Of a stretch of DNA of 64,000 nt, positions 11,396-23,810 are shown one piece after another. Every line of letters starts with the position of its first letter. Positions within the stretch are counted from its first letter, which is position 1. The translations under genes and the position numbers were made by a program. The stretch covers positions 1-64,000 of the forward strand of contig CAMPDV010001194.1 of NCBI GenBank assembly GCA_946699065.1, in the 5' to 3' direction. Below the pieces are notes generated by a model, which worked only from the letters and a program-made list of their open reading frames with translations, was not told the DNA's origin and ran no database searches. Source of the DNA: Loxodes magnus (taxonomy: Eukaryota > Ciliophora > Karyorelictea > Loxodida > Loxodidae).

Positions 11396-14300
11396 GTTTC
11401 AGTTTTAAGGAGTATGCTTATAGAAGTAATAAGTATTTATAAAAGTGAAGAAGTAAAGTAAGAAAAGAAGATAGAGTTTCAGTTTTAAGGAGTATGCTTA
11501 TAGAAGTAATAAGTATTTAGAAAAGTGAAGAAGTAAAGTAAGAAAAGAAGATAGAGTTTCGTTTTAAGGAGTATGTTTTGAGAAGTAATAAGTATTTAGA
11601 AAAGTGATGAAGTAAAGTAAGAAAAGAAGATAGAGTTTCAGTTTTAAGGAGTATGCTTATAGAAGTAATAAGTATTTATAAAAGTGAAGAAGTAAAGTAA
11701 GAAAAAAAGATAGAGTTTCAGTTTTAAGGAGTATGCTTATAGAAGTAATAAGTATTTATAAAAGTGAAGAAGTAAAGTAAGAAAAGAAGATAGAATTTCA
11801 GTTTTAAGGAGTATGCTTTGAGAAGTAATAAGTATTTAGAAAAGTGAAGAAGTAAAGTAAGAAAAGAAGATAGAGTTTCAGTTTTAAGGAGTATGCTTAT
11901 AGAAGTAATAAGTATTTATAAAAGTGAAGAAGTAAAGTAAGAAAAGAAGATAGAGTTTCAGTTTTAAGGAGTATGCTTATAGAAGTAATAAGTATTTAGA
12001 AAAGTCATGAAGTAAAGTAAGAAAAAAAGATAGAGTTTCAGTTTTAAGGAGTATGCTTATAGAAGTAATAAGTATTTATAAAAGTGAAGAAGTAAAGTAA
12101 GAAAAGAAGATAGAATTTCAGTTTTAAGGAGTATGCTTTGAGAAGTAATAAGTATTTAGAAAAGTGAAGAAGTAAAGTAAGAAAAGAAGATAGAGTTTCA
12201 GTTTTAAGGAGTATGCTTATAGAAGTAATAAGTATTTAGAAAAGTGAAGAAGTAAAGTAAGAAAAGAAGATAGAGTTTCAGTTTTAAGGAGTATGTTTTG
12301 AGAAGTAATAAGTATTTAGAAAAGTGAAGAAGTAAAGTAAGAAAAGAAGATAGAATTTCAGTTTTAAGGAGTATGCTTTGAGAAGTAATAAGTATTTAGA
12401 AAAGTGAAGAAGTAAAGTAAGAAAAGAAGATAGAGTTTCAGTTTTAAGGAGTATGCTTATAGAAGTAATAAGTATTTAGAAAAGTGAAGAAGTAAAGTAA
12501 GAAAAGAAGATAGAGTTTCAGTTTTAAGGAGTATGCTTATAGAAGTAATAAGTATTTAGAAAAGTCATGAAGTAAAGTAAGAAAAGAAGATAGAGTTTCA
12601 GTTTTAAGGAGTATGCTTATAGAAGTAATAAGTATTTATAAAAGTGAAGAAGTAAAGTAAGAAAAGAAGATAGAATTTCAGTTTTAAGGAGTATGCTTAT
12701 AGAAGTAATAAGTATTTATAAAAGTGAAGAAGTAAAGTAAGAAAAGAAGATAGAGTTTCAGTTTTAAGGAGTATGCTTATAGAAGTAATAAGTATTTATA
12801 AAAGTGAAGAAGTAAAGTAAGAAAAGAAGATAGAGTTTCAGTTTTAAGGAGTATGCTTATAGAAGTAATAAGTATTTATAAAAGTGAAGAAGTAAAGTAA
12901 GAAAAGAAGATAGAATTTCAGTTTTAAGGAGTATGCTTTGAGAAGTAATAAGTATTTAGAAAAGTGAAGAAGTAAAGTAAGAAAAGAAGATAGAGTTTCA
13001 GTTTTAAGGAGTATGCTTATAGAAGTAATAAGTATTTATAAAAGTGAAGAAGTAAAGTAAGAAAAGAAGATAGAGTTTCAGTTTTAAGGAGTATGCTTAT
13101 AGAAGTAATAAGTATTTATAAAAGTGAAGAAGTAAAGTAAGAAAAGAAGATAGAGTTTCAGTTTTAAGGAGTATGCTTATAGAAGTAATAAGTATTTATA
13201 AAAGTGATGAAGTAAAGTAAGAAAAGAAGATAGAGTTTCAGTTTTAAGGAGTATGTTTTGAGAAGTAATAAGTATTTAGAAAAGTGATGAAGTAAAGTAA
13301 GAAAAGAAGATAGAGTTTCAGTTTTAAGGAGTATGCTTTGAGAAGTAATAAGTATTTAGAAAGGAGAAGAAGTAAAGTAAGAAAAAAAGATAGAGTTTCA
13401 GTTTTAAGGAGTATGCTTATAGAAGTAATAAGTATTTATAAAAGTGAAGAAGTAAAGTAAGAAAAGAAGATAGAGTTTCAGTTTTAAGGAGTATGCTTAT
13501 AGAAGTAATAAGTATTTATAAAAGTGAAGAAGTAAAGTAAGAAAAGAAGATAGAGTTTCAGTTTTAAGGAGTATGCTTATAGAAGTAATAAGTATTTATA
13601 AAAGTGAAGAAGTAAAGTAAGAAAAGAAGATAGAGTTTCAGTTTTAAGGAGTATGTTTTGAGAAGTAATAAGTATTTAGAAAAGTGATGAAGTAAAGTAA
13701 GAAAAGAAGATAGAGTTTCAGTTTTAAGGAGTATGTTTTGAGAAGTAATAAGTATTTAGAAAAGTGATGAAGTAAAGTAAGAAAAGAAGATAGAGTTTCA
13801 GTTTTAAGGAGTATGCTTATAGAAGTAATAAGTATTTATAAAAGTGAAGAAGTAAAGTAAGAAAAGAAGATAGAGTTTCAGTTTTAAGGAGTATGCTTAT
13901 AGAAGTAATAAGTATTTAGAAAAGTGATGAAGTAAAGTAAGAAAAGAAGATAGAGTTTCGTTTTAAGGAGTATGTTTTGAGAAGTAATAAGTATTTAGAA
14001 AAGTGATGAAGTAAAGTAAGAAAAGAAGATAGAGTTTCAGTTTTAAGGAGTATGCTTTGAGAAGTAATAAGTATTTAGAAAGGAGAAGAAGTAAAGTAAG
14101 AAAAAAAGATAGAGTTTCAGTTTTAAGGAGTATGCTTATAGAAGTAATAAGTATTTATAAAAGTGAAGAAGTAAAGTAAGAAAAGAAGATAGAGTTTCAG
14201 TTTTAAGGAGTATGCTTATAGAAGTAATAAGTATTTAGAAAAGTCATGAAGTAAAGTAAGAAAAAAAGATAGAGTTTCAGTTTTAAGGAGTATGCTTATA

Positions 14301-15105
14301 GAAGTAATAAGTATTTATAAAAGAGAAGAAGTAAAGTAAGAAAAGAAGATAGAGTTTCAGTTTTAAGGAGTCTGCTTTGAGAAGTAATAAGTATTTAGAA
14401 AAGTGAAGAAGTAAAGTAAGAAAAGAAGATAGAGTTTCGTTTTAAGGAGTATGCTTATGGAAGTAATAAGTATTTAGAAAAGTGAAGAAGTAAAGTAAGA
14501 AAAGAAGATAGAGTTTCAGTTTTAAGGAGTATGCTTATAGAAGTAATAAGTATTTAGAAAAGTGAAGAAGTAAAGTAAGAAAAGAAGATAGAGTTTCAGT
14601 TTTAAGGAGTATGCTTTGAGAAGTAATAAGTATTTAGAAAAGTGATGAAGTAAAGTAAGAAAAGAAGATAGAGTTTCGTTTTAAGGAGTATGCTTATGGA
14701 AGTAATAAGTATTTAGAAAAGAGAAGAAGTAAAGTAAGAAAAGAAGATAGAGTTTCAGTTTTAAGGAGTATGCTTATAGAAGTAATAAGTATTTAGAAAA
14801 GTCATGAAGTAAAGTAAGAAAAAAAGATAGAGTTTCAGTTTTAAGGAGTATGCTTATAGAAGTAATAAGTATTTATAAAAGTGAAGAAGTAAAGTAAGAA
14901 AAGAAGATAGAATTTCAGTTTTAAGGAGTATGCTTTGAGAAGTAATAAGTATTTAGAAAAGTGAAGAAGTAAAGTAAGAAAAGAAGATAGAGTTTCAGTT
15001 TTAAGGAGTATGCTTATAGAAGTAATAAGTATTTATAAAAGTGAAGAAGTAAAGTAAGAAAAGAAGATAGAGTTTCAGTTTTAAGGAGTATGCTTATAGA
15101 AGTAA
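11396..15105 (+). repeat. HOR block B, copy 2, with 560-bp expansion
   Basis: Direct neighbour and near-copy of 8040-11395. The order matches at offset 3,355 until 12775, then at offset 3,915 from 13336, so this copy holds 560 bp (seven 80-bp monomers) that the first lacks. Near 14776 the head is CTTATAG where copy 1 has CTTTGAG. The correspondence fades near 15105. Confidence 0.82.
12776..13335 (+). repeat. 560-bp (7-monomer) insertion within block B copy 2
   Basis: Seven monomers at the point where the offset to copy 1 changes from 3,355 to 3,915. Most are the CTTATAG head with TATAAAAG, the commonest combination in this part of the array, so the extra units look like a local duplication by unequal exchange and not foreign DNA. 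Equally, copy 1 could have lost them; the sequence alone does not decide. Confidence 0.75.
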
Positions 15106-16040
15106 TAAGTATTTATAAAAGTGAAGAAGTAAAGTAAGAAAAGAAGATAGAATTTCAGTTTTAAGGAGTATGCTTTGAGAAGTAATAAGTATTTAGAAAA
15201 GTGAAGAAGTAAAGTAAGAAAAGAAGATAGAGTTTCAGTTTTAAGGAGTATGCTTATAGAAGTAATAAGTATTTAGAAAAGTGAAGAAGTAAAGTAAGAA
15301 AAGAAGATAGAGTTTCAGTTTTAAGGAGTATGCTTATAGAAGTAATAAGTATTTAGAAAAGTCATGAAGTAAAGTAAGAAAAAAAGATAGAGTTTCAGTT
15401 TTAAGGAGTATGCTTATAGAAGTAATAAGTATTTATAAAAGTGAAGAAGTAAAGTAAGAAAAGAAGATAGAGTTTCAGTTTTAAGGAGTATGCTTATAGA
15501 AGTAATAAGTATTTAGAAAAGTGATGAAGTAAAGTAAGAAAAGAAGATAGAGTTTCAGTTTTAAGGAGTATGTTTTGAGAAGTAATAAGTATTTAGAAAA
15601 GTGATGAAGTAAAGTAAGAAAAGAAGATAGAGTTTCAGTTTTAAGGAGTATGCTTTGAGAAGTAATAAGTATTTAGAAAGGAGAAGAAGTAAAGTAAGAA
15701 AAAAAGATAGAGTTTCAGTTTTAAGGAGTATGCTTATAGAAGTAATAAGTATTTATAAAAGTGAAGAAGTAAAGTAAGAAAAGAAGATAGAGTTTCAGTT
15801 TTAAGGAGTATGCTTATAGAAGTAATAAGTATTTAGAAAAGTGAAGAAGTAAAGTAAGAAAAGAAGATAGAGTTTCAGTTTTAAGGAGTATGTTTTGAGA
15901 AGTAATAAGTATTTATAAAAGTGATGAAATAAAGTAAGAAAAGAAGATAGAGTTTCAGTTTTAAGGAGTATGTTTTGAGAAGTAATAAGTATTTAGAAAA
16001 GTCAAGAAATAAAGTAAGAAAAGAAGATAGAGTTTCAGTT
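13640..16040 (+). repeat. HOR block C, copy 1 (offset 4,475 bp)
   Basis: The order here recurs at about 18115-20515, offset 4,475 (56 monomers, five of them 79 bp). Markers: AGTCTG head at 14369 and 18844; GATGAAATAAAG at 15923 and 20398; GTCAAGAAATAAAG at about 16002 and 20477. The constant offset across 2.4 kb shows one event. This block overlaps the end of block B copy 2, so the array was rearranged more than once. Confidence 0.8.
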
Positions 16041-17160
16041 TTAAGGAGTATGCTTTGAGAAGTAATAAGTATTTAGAAAGGAGAAGAAGTAAAGTAAGAA
16101 AAAAAGATAGAGTTTCAGTTTTAAGGAGTATGCTTATAGAAGTAATAAGTATTTATAAAAGTGAAGAAGTAAAGTAAGAAAAGAAGATAGAGTTTCAGTT
16201 TTAAGGAGTATGCTTATAGAAGTAATAAGTATTTATAAAAGTGAAGAAGTAAAGTAAGAAAAGAAGATAGAGTTTCGTTTTAAGGAGTATGCTTATAGAA
16301 GTAATAAGTATTTATAAAAGTGAAGAAGTAAAGTAAGAAAAGAAGATAGAGTTTCAGTTTTAAGGAGTATGTTTTGAGAAGTAATAAGTATTTAGAAAAG
16401 TGAAGAAGTAAAGTAAGAAAAGAAGATAGAGTTTCAGTTTTAAGGAGTATGCTTATAGAAGTAATAAGTATTTAGAAAGGAGAAGAAGTAAAGTAAGAAA
16501 AGAAGATAGAGTTTCAGTTTTAAGGAGTATGTTTTGAGAAGTAATAAGTATTTAGAAAAGTGAAGAAGTAAAGTAAGAAAAAAAGATAGAGTTTCAGTTT
16601 TAAGGAGTATGCTTTGAGAAGTAATAAGTATTTAGAAAAGTGAAGAAGTAAAGTAAGAAAAGAAGATAGAGTTTCAGTTTTAAGGAGTATGCTTATAGAA
16701 GTAATAAGTATTTATAAAAGTGAAGAAGTAAAGTAAGAAAAGAAGATAGAGTTTCAGTTTTAAGGAGTATGCTTATAGAAGTAATAAGTATTTATAAAAG
16801 TGAAGAAGTAAAGTAAGAAAAGAAGATAGAATTTCAGTTTTAAGGAGTATGCTTTGAGAAGTAATAAGTATTTAGAAAAGTGAAGAAGTAAAGTAAGAAA
16901 AGAAGATAGAGTTTCAGTTTTAAGGAGTATGCTTATAGAAGTAATAAGTATTTAGAAAAGTGAAGAAGTAAAGTAAGAAAAGAAGATAGAGTTTCAGTTT
17001 TAAGGAGTATGCTTATAGAAGTAATAAGTATTTAGAAAAGTCATGAAGTAAAGTAAGAAAAAAAGATAGAGTTTCAGTTTTAAGGAGTATGCTTATAGAA
17101 GTAATAAGTATTTATAAAAGTGAAGAAGTAAAGTAAGAAAAGAAGATAGAATTTCAGTTT
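15080..17160 (+). repeat. Repeated order at 1,679 bp (21 monomers)
   Basis: Monomers at about 15080-15480 (CTTATAG/TATAAAAG with GAATTTCAG, CTTTGAG/GTGAAG, CTTATAG/GTGAAG, CTTATAG/GTCATG with AAAAAAAG, CTTATAG/TATAAAAG) recur in the same order at about 16760-17160. GTCATG at 15361 matches 17040. The matched part is only about five monomers at each end, and the units between them are not duplicated. The same five-monomer order also appears in block B, so this is a recurrent module. Confidence 0.7.
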
Positions 17161-18114
17161 TAAGGAGTATGCTTTGAGAAGTAATAAGTATTTATAAAAG
17201 TGAAGAAGTAAAGTAAGAAAAGAAGATAGAGTTTCAGTTTTAAGGAGTATGCTTATAGAAGTAATAAGTATTTATAAAAGTGAAGAAGTAAAGTAAGAAA
17301 AGAAGATAGAGTTTCAGTTTTAAGGAGTATGCTTATAGAAGTAATAAGTATTTATAAAAGTGAAGAAGTAAAGTAAGAAAAGAAGATAGAATTTCAGTTT
17401 TAAGGAGTATGCTTTGAGAAGTAATAAGTATTTAGAAAAGTGAAGAAGTAAAGTAAGAAAAGAAGATAGAGTTTCAGTTTTAAGGAGTATGCTTATAGAA
17501 GTAATAAGTATTTATAAAAGTGAAGAAGTAAAGTAAGAAAAGAAGATAGAATTTCAGTTTTAAGGAGTATGCTTATAGAAGTAATAAGTATTTATAAAAG
17601 TGAAGAAGTAAAGTAAGAAAAGAAGATAGAGTTTCAGTTTTAAGGAGTATGCTTATAGAAGTAATAAGTATTTAGAAAAGTGATGAAGTAAAGTAAGAAA
17701 AGAAGATAGAGTTTCAGTTTTAAGGAGTATGTTTTGAGAAGTAATAAGTATTTAGAAAAGTCAAGAAGTAAAGTAAGAAAAGAAGATAGAGTTTCAGTTT
17801 TAAGGAGTATGCTTTGAGAAGTAATAAGTATTTAGAAAGGAGAAGAAGTAAAGTAAGAAAAAAAGATAGAGTTTCAGTTTTAAGGAGTATGCTTATAGAA
17901 GTAATAAGTATTTATAAAAGTGAAGAAGTAAAGTAAGAAAAGAAGATAGAGTTTCAGTTTTAAGGAGTATGCTTATAGAAGTAATAAGTATTTATAAAAG
18001 TGAAGAAGTAAAGTAAGAAAAGAAGATAGAGTTTCAGTTTTAAGGAGTATGTTTTGAGAAGTAATAAGTATTTATAAAAGTGAAGAAGTAAAGTAAGAAA
18101 AGAAGATAGAGTTT

Positions 18115-20515
18115 CAGTTTTAAGGAGTATGTTTTGAGAAGTAATAAGTATTTAGAAAAGTGATGAAGTAAAGTAAGAAAAGAAGATAGAGTTTCAGTTT
18201 TAAGGAGTATGTTTTGAGAAGTAATAAGTATTTAGAAAAGTGATGAAGTAAAGTAAGAAAAGAAGATAGAGTTTCAGTTTTAAGGAGTATGCTTATAGAA
18301 GTAATAAGTATTTATAAAAGTGAAGAAGTAAAGTAAGAAAAGAAGATAGAGTTTCAGTTTTAAGGAGTATGCTTATAGAAGTAATAAGTATTTAGAAAAG
18401 TGATGAAGTAAAGTAAGAAAAGAAGATAGAGTTTCGTTTTAAGGAGTATGTTTTGAGAAGTAATAAGTATTTAGAAAAGTGATGAAGTAAAGTAAGAAAA
18501 GAAGATAGAGTTTCAGTTTTAAGGAGTATGCTTATAGAAGTAATAAGTATTTATAAAAGTGAAGAAGTAAAGTAAGAAAAGAAGATAGAGTTTCAGTTTT
18601 AAGGAGTATGCTTATAGAAGTAATAAGTATTTAGAAAAGTGAAGAAGTAAAGTAAGAAAAGAAGATAGAGTTTCGTTTTAAGGAGTATGTTTTGAGAAGT
18701 AATAAGTATTTAGAAAAGTGATGAAGTAAAGTAAGAAAAAAAGATAGAGTTTCAGTTTTAAGGAGTATGCTTATAGAAGTAATAAGTATTTATAAAAGAG
18801 AAGAAGTAAAGTAAGAAAAGAAGATAGAGTTTCAGTTTTAAGGAGTCTGCTTTGAGAAGTAATAAGTATTTAGAAAAGTGAAGAAGTAAAGTAAGAAAAG
18901 AAGATAGAGTTTCGTTTTAAGGAGTATGCTTATGGAAGTAATAAGTATTTAGAAAAGTGAAGAAGTAAAGTAAGAAAAGAAGATAGAGTTTCAGTTTTAA
19001 GGAGTATGTTTTGAGAAGTAATAAGTATTTAGAAAAGTGAAGAAGTAAAGTAAGAAAAAAAGATAGAGTTTCAGTTTTAAGGAGTATGCTTTGAGAAGTA
19101 ATAAGTATTTAGAAAAGTGATGAAGTAAAGTAAGAAAAGAAGATAGAGTTTCGTTTTAAGGAGTATGCTTATGGAAGTAATAAGTATTTAGAAAAGAGAA
19201 GAAGTAAAGTAAGAAAAGAAGATAGAGTTTCAGTTTTAAGGAGTATGCTTATAGAAGTAATAAGTATTTAGAAAAGTGAAGAAGTAAAGTAAGAAAAAAA
19301 GATAGAGTTTCAGTTTTAAGGAGTATGCTTATAGAAGTAATAAGTATTTATAAAAGTGAAGAAGTAAAGTAAGAAAAGAAGATAGAATTTCAGTTTTAAG
19401 GAGTATGCTTTGAGAAGTAATAAGTATTTAGAAAAGTGAAGAAGTAAAGTAAGAAAAGAAGATAGAGTTTCAGTTTTAAGGAGTATGCTTATAGAAGTAA
19501 TAAGTATTTATAAAAGTGAAGAAGTAAAGTAAGAAAAGAAGATAGAGTTTCAGTTTTAAGGAGTATGCTTATAGAAGTAATAAGTATTTATAAAAGTGAA
19601 GAAGTAAAGTAAGAAAAGAAGATAGAATTTCAGTTTTAAGGAGTATGCTTTGAGAAGTAATAAGTATTTAGAAAAGTGAAGAAGTAAAGTAAGAAAAGAA
19701 GATAGAATTTCAGTTTTAAGGAGTATGCTTTGAGAAGTAATAAGTATTTAGAAAAGTGAAGAAGTAAAGTAAGAAAAGAAGATAGAGTTTCAGTTTTAAG
19801 GAGTATGCTTATAGAAGTAATAAGTATTTATAAAAGTGAAGAAGTAAAGTAAGAAAAGAAGATAGAGTTTCAGTTTTAAGGAGTATGCTTATAGAAGTAA
19901 TTTGTATTTATAAAAGTGAAGAAGTAAAGTAAGAAAAGAAGATAGAGTTTCAGTTTTAAGGAGTATGCTTATAGAAGTAATAAGTATTTAGAAAAGTGAT
20001 GAAGTAAAGTAAGAAAAGAAGATAGAGTTTCAGTTTTAAGGAGTATGTTTTGAGAAGTAATAAGTATTTAGAAAAGTGATGAAGTAAAGTAAGAAAAGAA
20101 GATAGAGTTTCAGTTTTAAGGAGTATGCTTTGAGAAGTAATAAGTATTTAGAAAGGAGAAGAAGTAAAGTAAGAAAAAAAGATAGAGTTTCAGTTTTAAG
20201 GAGTATGCTTATAGAAGTAATAAGTATTTATAAAAGTGAAGAAGTAAAGTAAGAAAAGAAGATAGAGTTTCAGTTTTAAGGAGTATGCTTATAGAAGTAA
20301 TAAGTATTTAGAAAAGTGAAGAAGTAAAGTAAGAAAAGAAGATAGAGTTTCAGTTTTAAGGAGTATGTTTTGAGAAGTAATAAGTATTTATAAAAGTGAT
20401 GAAATAAAGTAAGAAAAGAAGATAGAGTTTCAGTTTTAAGGAGTATGTTTTGAGAAGTAATAAGTATTTAGAAAAGTCAAGAAATAAAGTAAGAAAAGAA
20501 GATAGAGTTTCAGTT
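18115..20515 (+). repeat. HOR block C, copy 2
   Basis: Second copy of the order at 13640-16040. It is a mosaic: most monomers match, but several heads and tails are swapped, for example TTTTGAG for CTTATAG near 19010, and CTTATAG/TATAAAAG for CTTTGAG/AAGGAGAAG near 18531. One monomer near 19900 has AATTTGTAT in place of AATAAGTAT. Patchy replacement of this kind is what gene conversion between copies would leave. Confidence 0.75.
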
Positions 20516-21550
20516 TTAAGGAGTATGCTTATAGAAGTAATAAGTATTTATAAAAGTGAAGAAGTAAAGTAAGAAAAGAAGATAGAGTTTCAGTTTTAAG
20601 GAGTATGCTTATAGAAGTAATAAGTATTTAGAAAAGAGAAGAAGTAAAGTAAGAAAAGAAGATAGAGTTTCGTTTTAAGGAGTATGCTTTGAGAAGTAAT
20701 ATGTATTTATAAAAGTGATGAAATAAAGTAAGAAAAGAAGATAGAGTTTCAGTTTTAAGGAGTATGTTTTGAGAAGTAATAAGTATTTAGAAAAGTGAAG
20801 AAGTAAAGTAAGAAAAGAAGATAGAGTTTCAGTTTTAAGGAGTATGCTTATAGAAGTAATAAGTATTTAGAAAGGAGAAGAAGTAAAGTAAGAAAAGAAG
20901 ATAGAATTTCAGTTTTAAGGAGTATGCTTTGAGAAGTAATAAGTATATAGAAAAGTGAAGAAGTAAAGTAAGAAAAGAAGATAGAATTTCAGTTTTAAGG
21001 AGTATGCTTATGGAAGTAATAAGTATTTATAAAAGTGAAGAAGTAAAGTAAGAAAAGAAGATAGAGTTTCAGTTTTAAGGAGTATGCTTTGAGAAGTAAT
21101 AAGTATTTAGAAAGGAGAAGAAGTAAAGTAAGAAAAGAAGATAGAGTTTCAGTTTTAAGGAGTATGCTTATAGAAGTAATAAGTATTTATAAAAGTGAAG
21201 AAGTAAAGTAAGAAAAGAAGATAGAGTTTCAGTTTTAAGGAGTATGCTTATAGAAGTAATAAGTATTTAGAAAAGTGAAGAAGTAAAGTAAGAAAAGAAG
21301 ATAGAGTTTCAGTTTTAAGGAGTATGTTTTGAGAAGTAATAAGTATTTATAAAAGTGATGAAATAAAGTAAGAAAAGAAGATAGAGTTTCAGTTTTAAGG
21401 AGTATGTTTTGAGAAGTAATAAGTATTTAGAAAAGTCAAGAAATAAAGTAAGAAAAGAAGATAGAGTTTCAGTTTTAAGGAGTATGCTTATAGAAGTAAT
21501 AAGTATTTATAAAAGTGAAGAAGTAAAGTAAGAAAAGAAGATAGAGTTTC
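20110..21550 (+). repeat. 12-monomer repeat, offset 959 bp
   Basis: About six monomers at 20110-20600 recur at 21070-21550: CTTTGAG/AAGGAGAAG, CTTATAG/TATAAAAG, CTTATAG/GTGAAG, TTTTGAG/TATAAAAG with GATGAAATAAAG, TTTTGAG/GTCAAGAAATAAAG, CTTATAG/TATAAAAG. GATGAAATAAAG lies at 20398 and 21357. The units between the two copies carry forms rare to the left, such as AATATGTAT (about 20700) and GTATATAG (about 20945). This marks a transition in the array. Confidence 0.75.
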
Positions 21551-21859
21551 GTTTTAAGGAGTATGTTTTGAGAAGTAATAAGTATTTAGAAAAGAGAAGA
21601 AGTAAAGTAAGAAAAGAAGATAGAGTTTCGTTTTAAGGAGTATGCTTATAGAAGTAATAAGTATTTATAAAAGTGAAGAAGTAAAGTAAGAAAAGAAGAT
21701 AGAATTTCAGTTTTAAGGAGTATGCTTTGAGAAGTAATAAGTATTTAGAAAAGTGAAGAAGTAAAGTAAGAAAAGAAGATAGAGTTTCGTTTTAAGGAGT
21801 ATGCTTTGAGAAGTAATAAGTATTTATAAAAGTGAAGAAGTAAAGTAAGAAAAGAAGAT

Positions 21860-23810
21860 AGAGTTTTAGTTTTGGGGAGTATGCTTTGAGAAGTAATAAG
21901 TATTTAGAAAAGTGAAGAAGTAAAGTAAGAAAAGAAGATAGAGTTTCAGTTTTAAGGAGTATGCTTATAGAAGTAATAAGTATTTAGAAAGGAGAAGAAG
22001 TAAAGTAAGAAAAAAAGATAGAGTTTTAGTTTTGGGGAGTATGCTTTGAGAAGTAATAAGTATTTAGAAAAGTCAAGAAGTAAAGTAAGAAAAGAAGATA
22101 GAGTTTCAGTTTGAAGGAGTATGTTTTGAGAAGTAATAAGTATATAGAAAAGTGAAGAAGTAAAGTAAGAAAAGAAGATAGAATTTCAGTTTTAAGGAGT
22201 ATGCTTATGGAAGTAATAAGTATTTATAAAAGTGAAGAAGTAAAGTAAGAAAAGAAGATAGAGTTTCAGTTTTAAGGAGTATGCTTTGAGAAGTAATAAG
22301 TATTTAGAAAAGTGAAGAAGTAAAGTAAGAAAAGAAGATAGAATTTCAGTTTTAAGGAGTATGCTTTGAGAAGTAATAAGTATTTAGAAAAGTGAAGAAG
22401 TAAAGTAAGAAAAGAAGATAGAGTTTCAGTTTTAAGGAGTATGCTTATAGAAGTAATAAGTATTTATAAAAGTGAAGAAGTAAAGTAAGAAAAGAAGATA
22501 GAGTTTCAGTTTTAAGGAGTATGCTTATAGAAGTAATTTGTATTTATAAAAGTGAAGAAGTAAAGTAAGAAAAGAAGATAGAGTTTCAGTTTTAAGGAGT
22601 ATGCTTATAGAAGTAATTTGTATTTAGAAAAGTGATGAAGTAAAGTAAGAAAAGAAGATAGAGTTTCAGTTTTAAGGAGTATGCTTATAGAAGTAATAAG
22701 TATTTATAAAAGTGAAGAAGTAAAGTAAGAAAAGAAGATAGAGTTTCGTTTTAAGGAGTATGCTTATGGAAGTAATAAGTATTTAGAAAAGTGAAGAAGT
22801 AAAGTAAGAAAAGAAGATAGAGTTTCGTTTTAAGGAGTATGTTTTGAGAAGTAATAAGTATTTAGAAAAGAGAAGAAGTAAAGTAAGAAAAGAAGATAGA
22901 GTTTCAGTTTTAAGGAGTCTGCTTATGGAAGTAATAAGTATTTATAAAAGTGATGAAGTAAAGTAAGAAAAGAAGATAGAGTTTCAGTTTTGGGGAGTAT
23001 GCTTTGAGAAGTAATAAGTATTTAGAAAAGTCAAGAAGTAAAGTAAGAAAAGAAGATAGAGTTTCAGTTTTAAGGAGTATGTTTTGAGAAGTAATAAGTA
23101 TTTAGAAAAGTCAAGAAATAAAGTAAGAAACGAAGATAGAGTTTCAGTTTTAAGGAGTATGCTTTGAGAAGTAATAAGTATTTAGAAAAGTGAAGAAGTA
23201 AAGTAAGAAAAGAAGATAGAGTTTCGTTTTAAGGAGTATGCTTATGGAAGTAATAAGTATTTAGAAAAGTGAAGAAGTAAAGTAAGAAAAGAAGATAGAG
23301 TTTCGTTTTAAGGAGTATGCTTTGAGAAGTAATAAGTATATAGAAAAGTGATGAAGTAAAGTAAGAAAAGAAGATTCAGTTTCAGTTTTAAGGAGTATGC
23401 TTTGAGAAGTAATAAGTATTTATAAAAGTCATGAAGTAAAGTAAGAAAAGAAGATAGAGTTTCAGTTTTAAGGAGTATGCTTATGGAAGTAATAAGTATT
23501 TAGAAAAGAGAAGAAGCAAAGTAAGAAAAGAAGATAGAGTTTCGTTTTAAGGAGTATGCTTATGGAAGTAATAAGTATTTAGAAAAGAGAAGAAGTAAAG
23601 TAAGAAAAGAAGATAGAGTTTCGTTTTAAGGAGTATGTTTTGAGAAGTAATAAGTATTTATAAAAGTGAAGAAGTAAAGTAAGAAAAGAAGATAGAGTTT
23701 CAGTTTTAAGGAGTATGCTTATAGAAGTAATAAGTATTTATAAAAGGAGAAGAAGTAAAGTAAGAAAAAAAGATAGAGTTTCAGTTTTGGGGAGTATGCT
23801 TTGAGAAGTA
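21860..23810 (+). repeat. Diverged zone with TTTTGGGG monomers
   Basis: Four monomers in this 2 kb have a tail reading TTTTGGGGAG in place of TTTTAAGGAG, near 21872, 22031, 22991 and 23788. I saw this tail nowhere else. Two of the four also have GAGTTTTAG in place of GAGTTTCAG. The zone also holds other rare forms: TTTGAAGGAG near 22111, AATTTGTAT near 22540 and 22618, AAGCAAAG near 23515, and an 81-bp copy with TATAAAAGGAGAAG near 23741. Monomers here look less homogenised than in the flanking HOR blocks. Confidence 0.8.

Noticed and set aside
21872-21880. TTTTGGGG as telomere repeats like those of hypotrich ciliates
   Set aside because: Only four isolated copies exist, each part of an 80-bp monomer. 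They are never in tandem and are explained by an AA to GG change in the tail.
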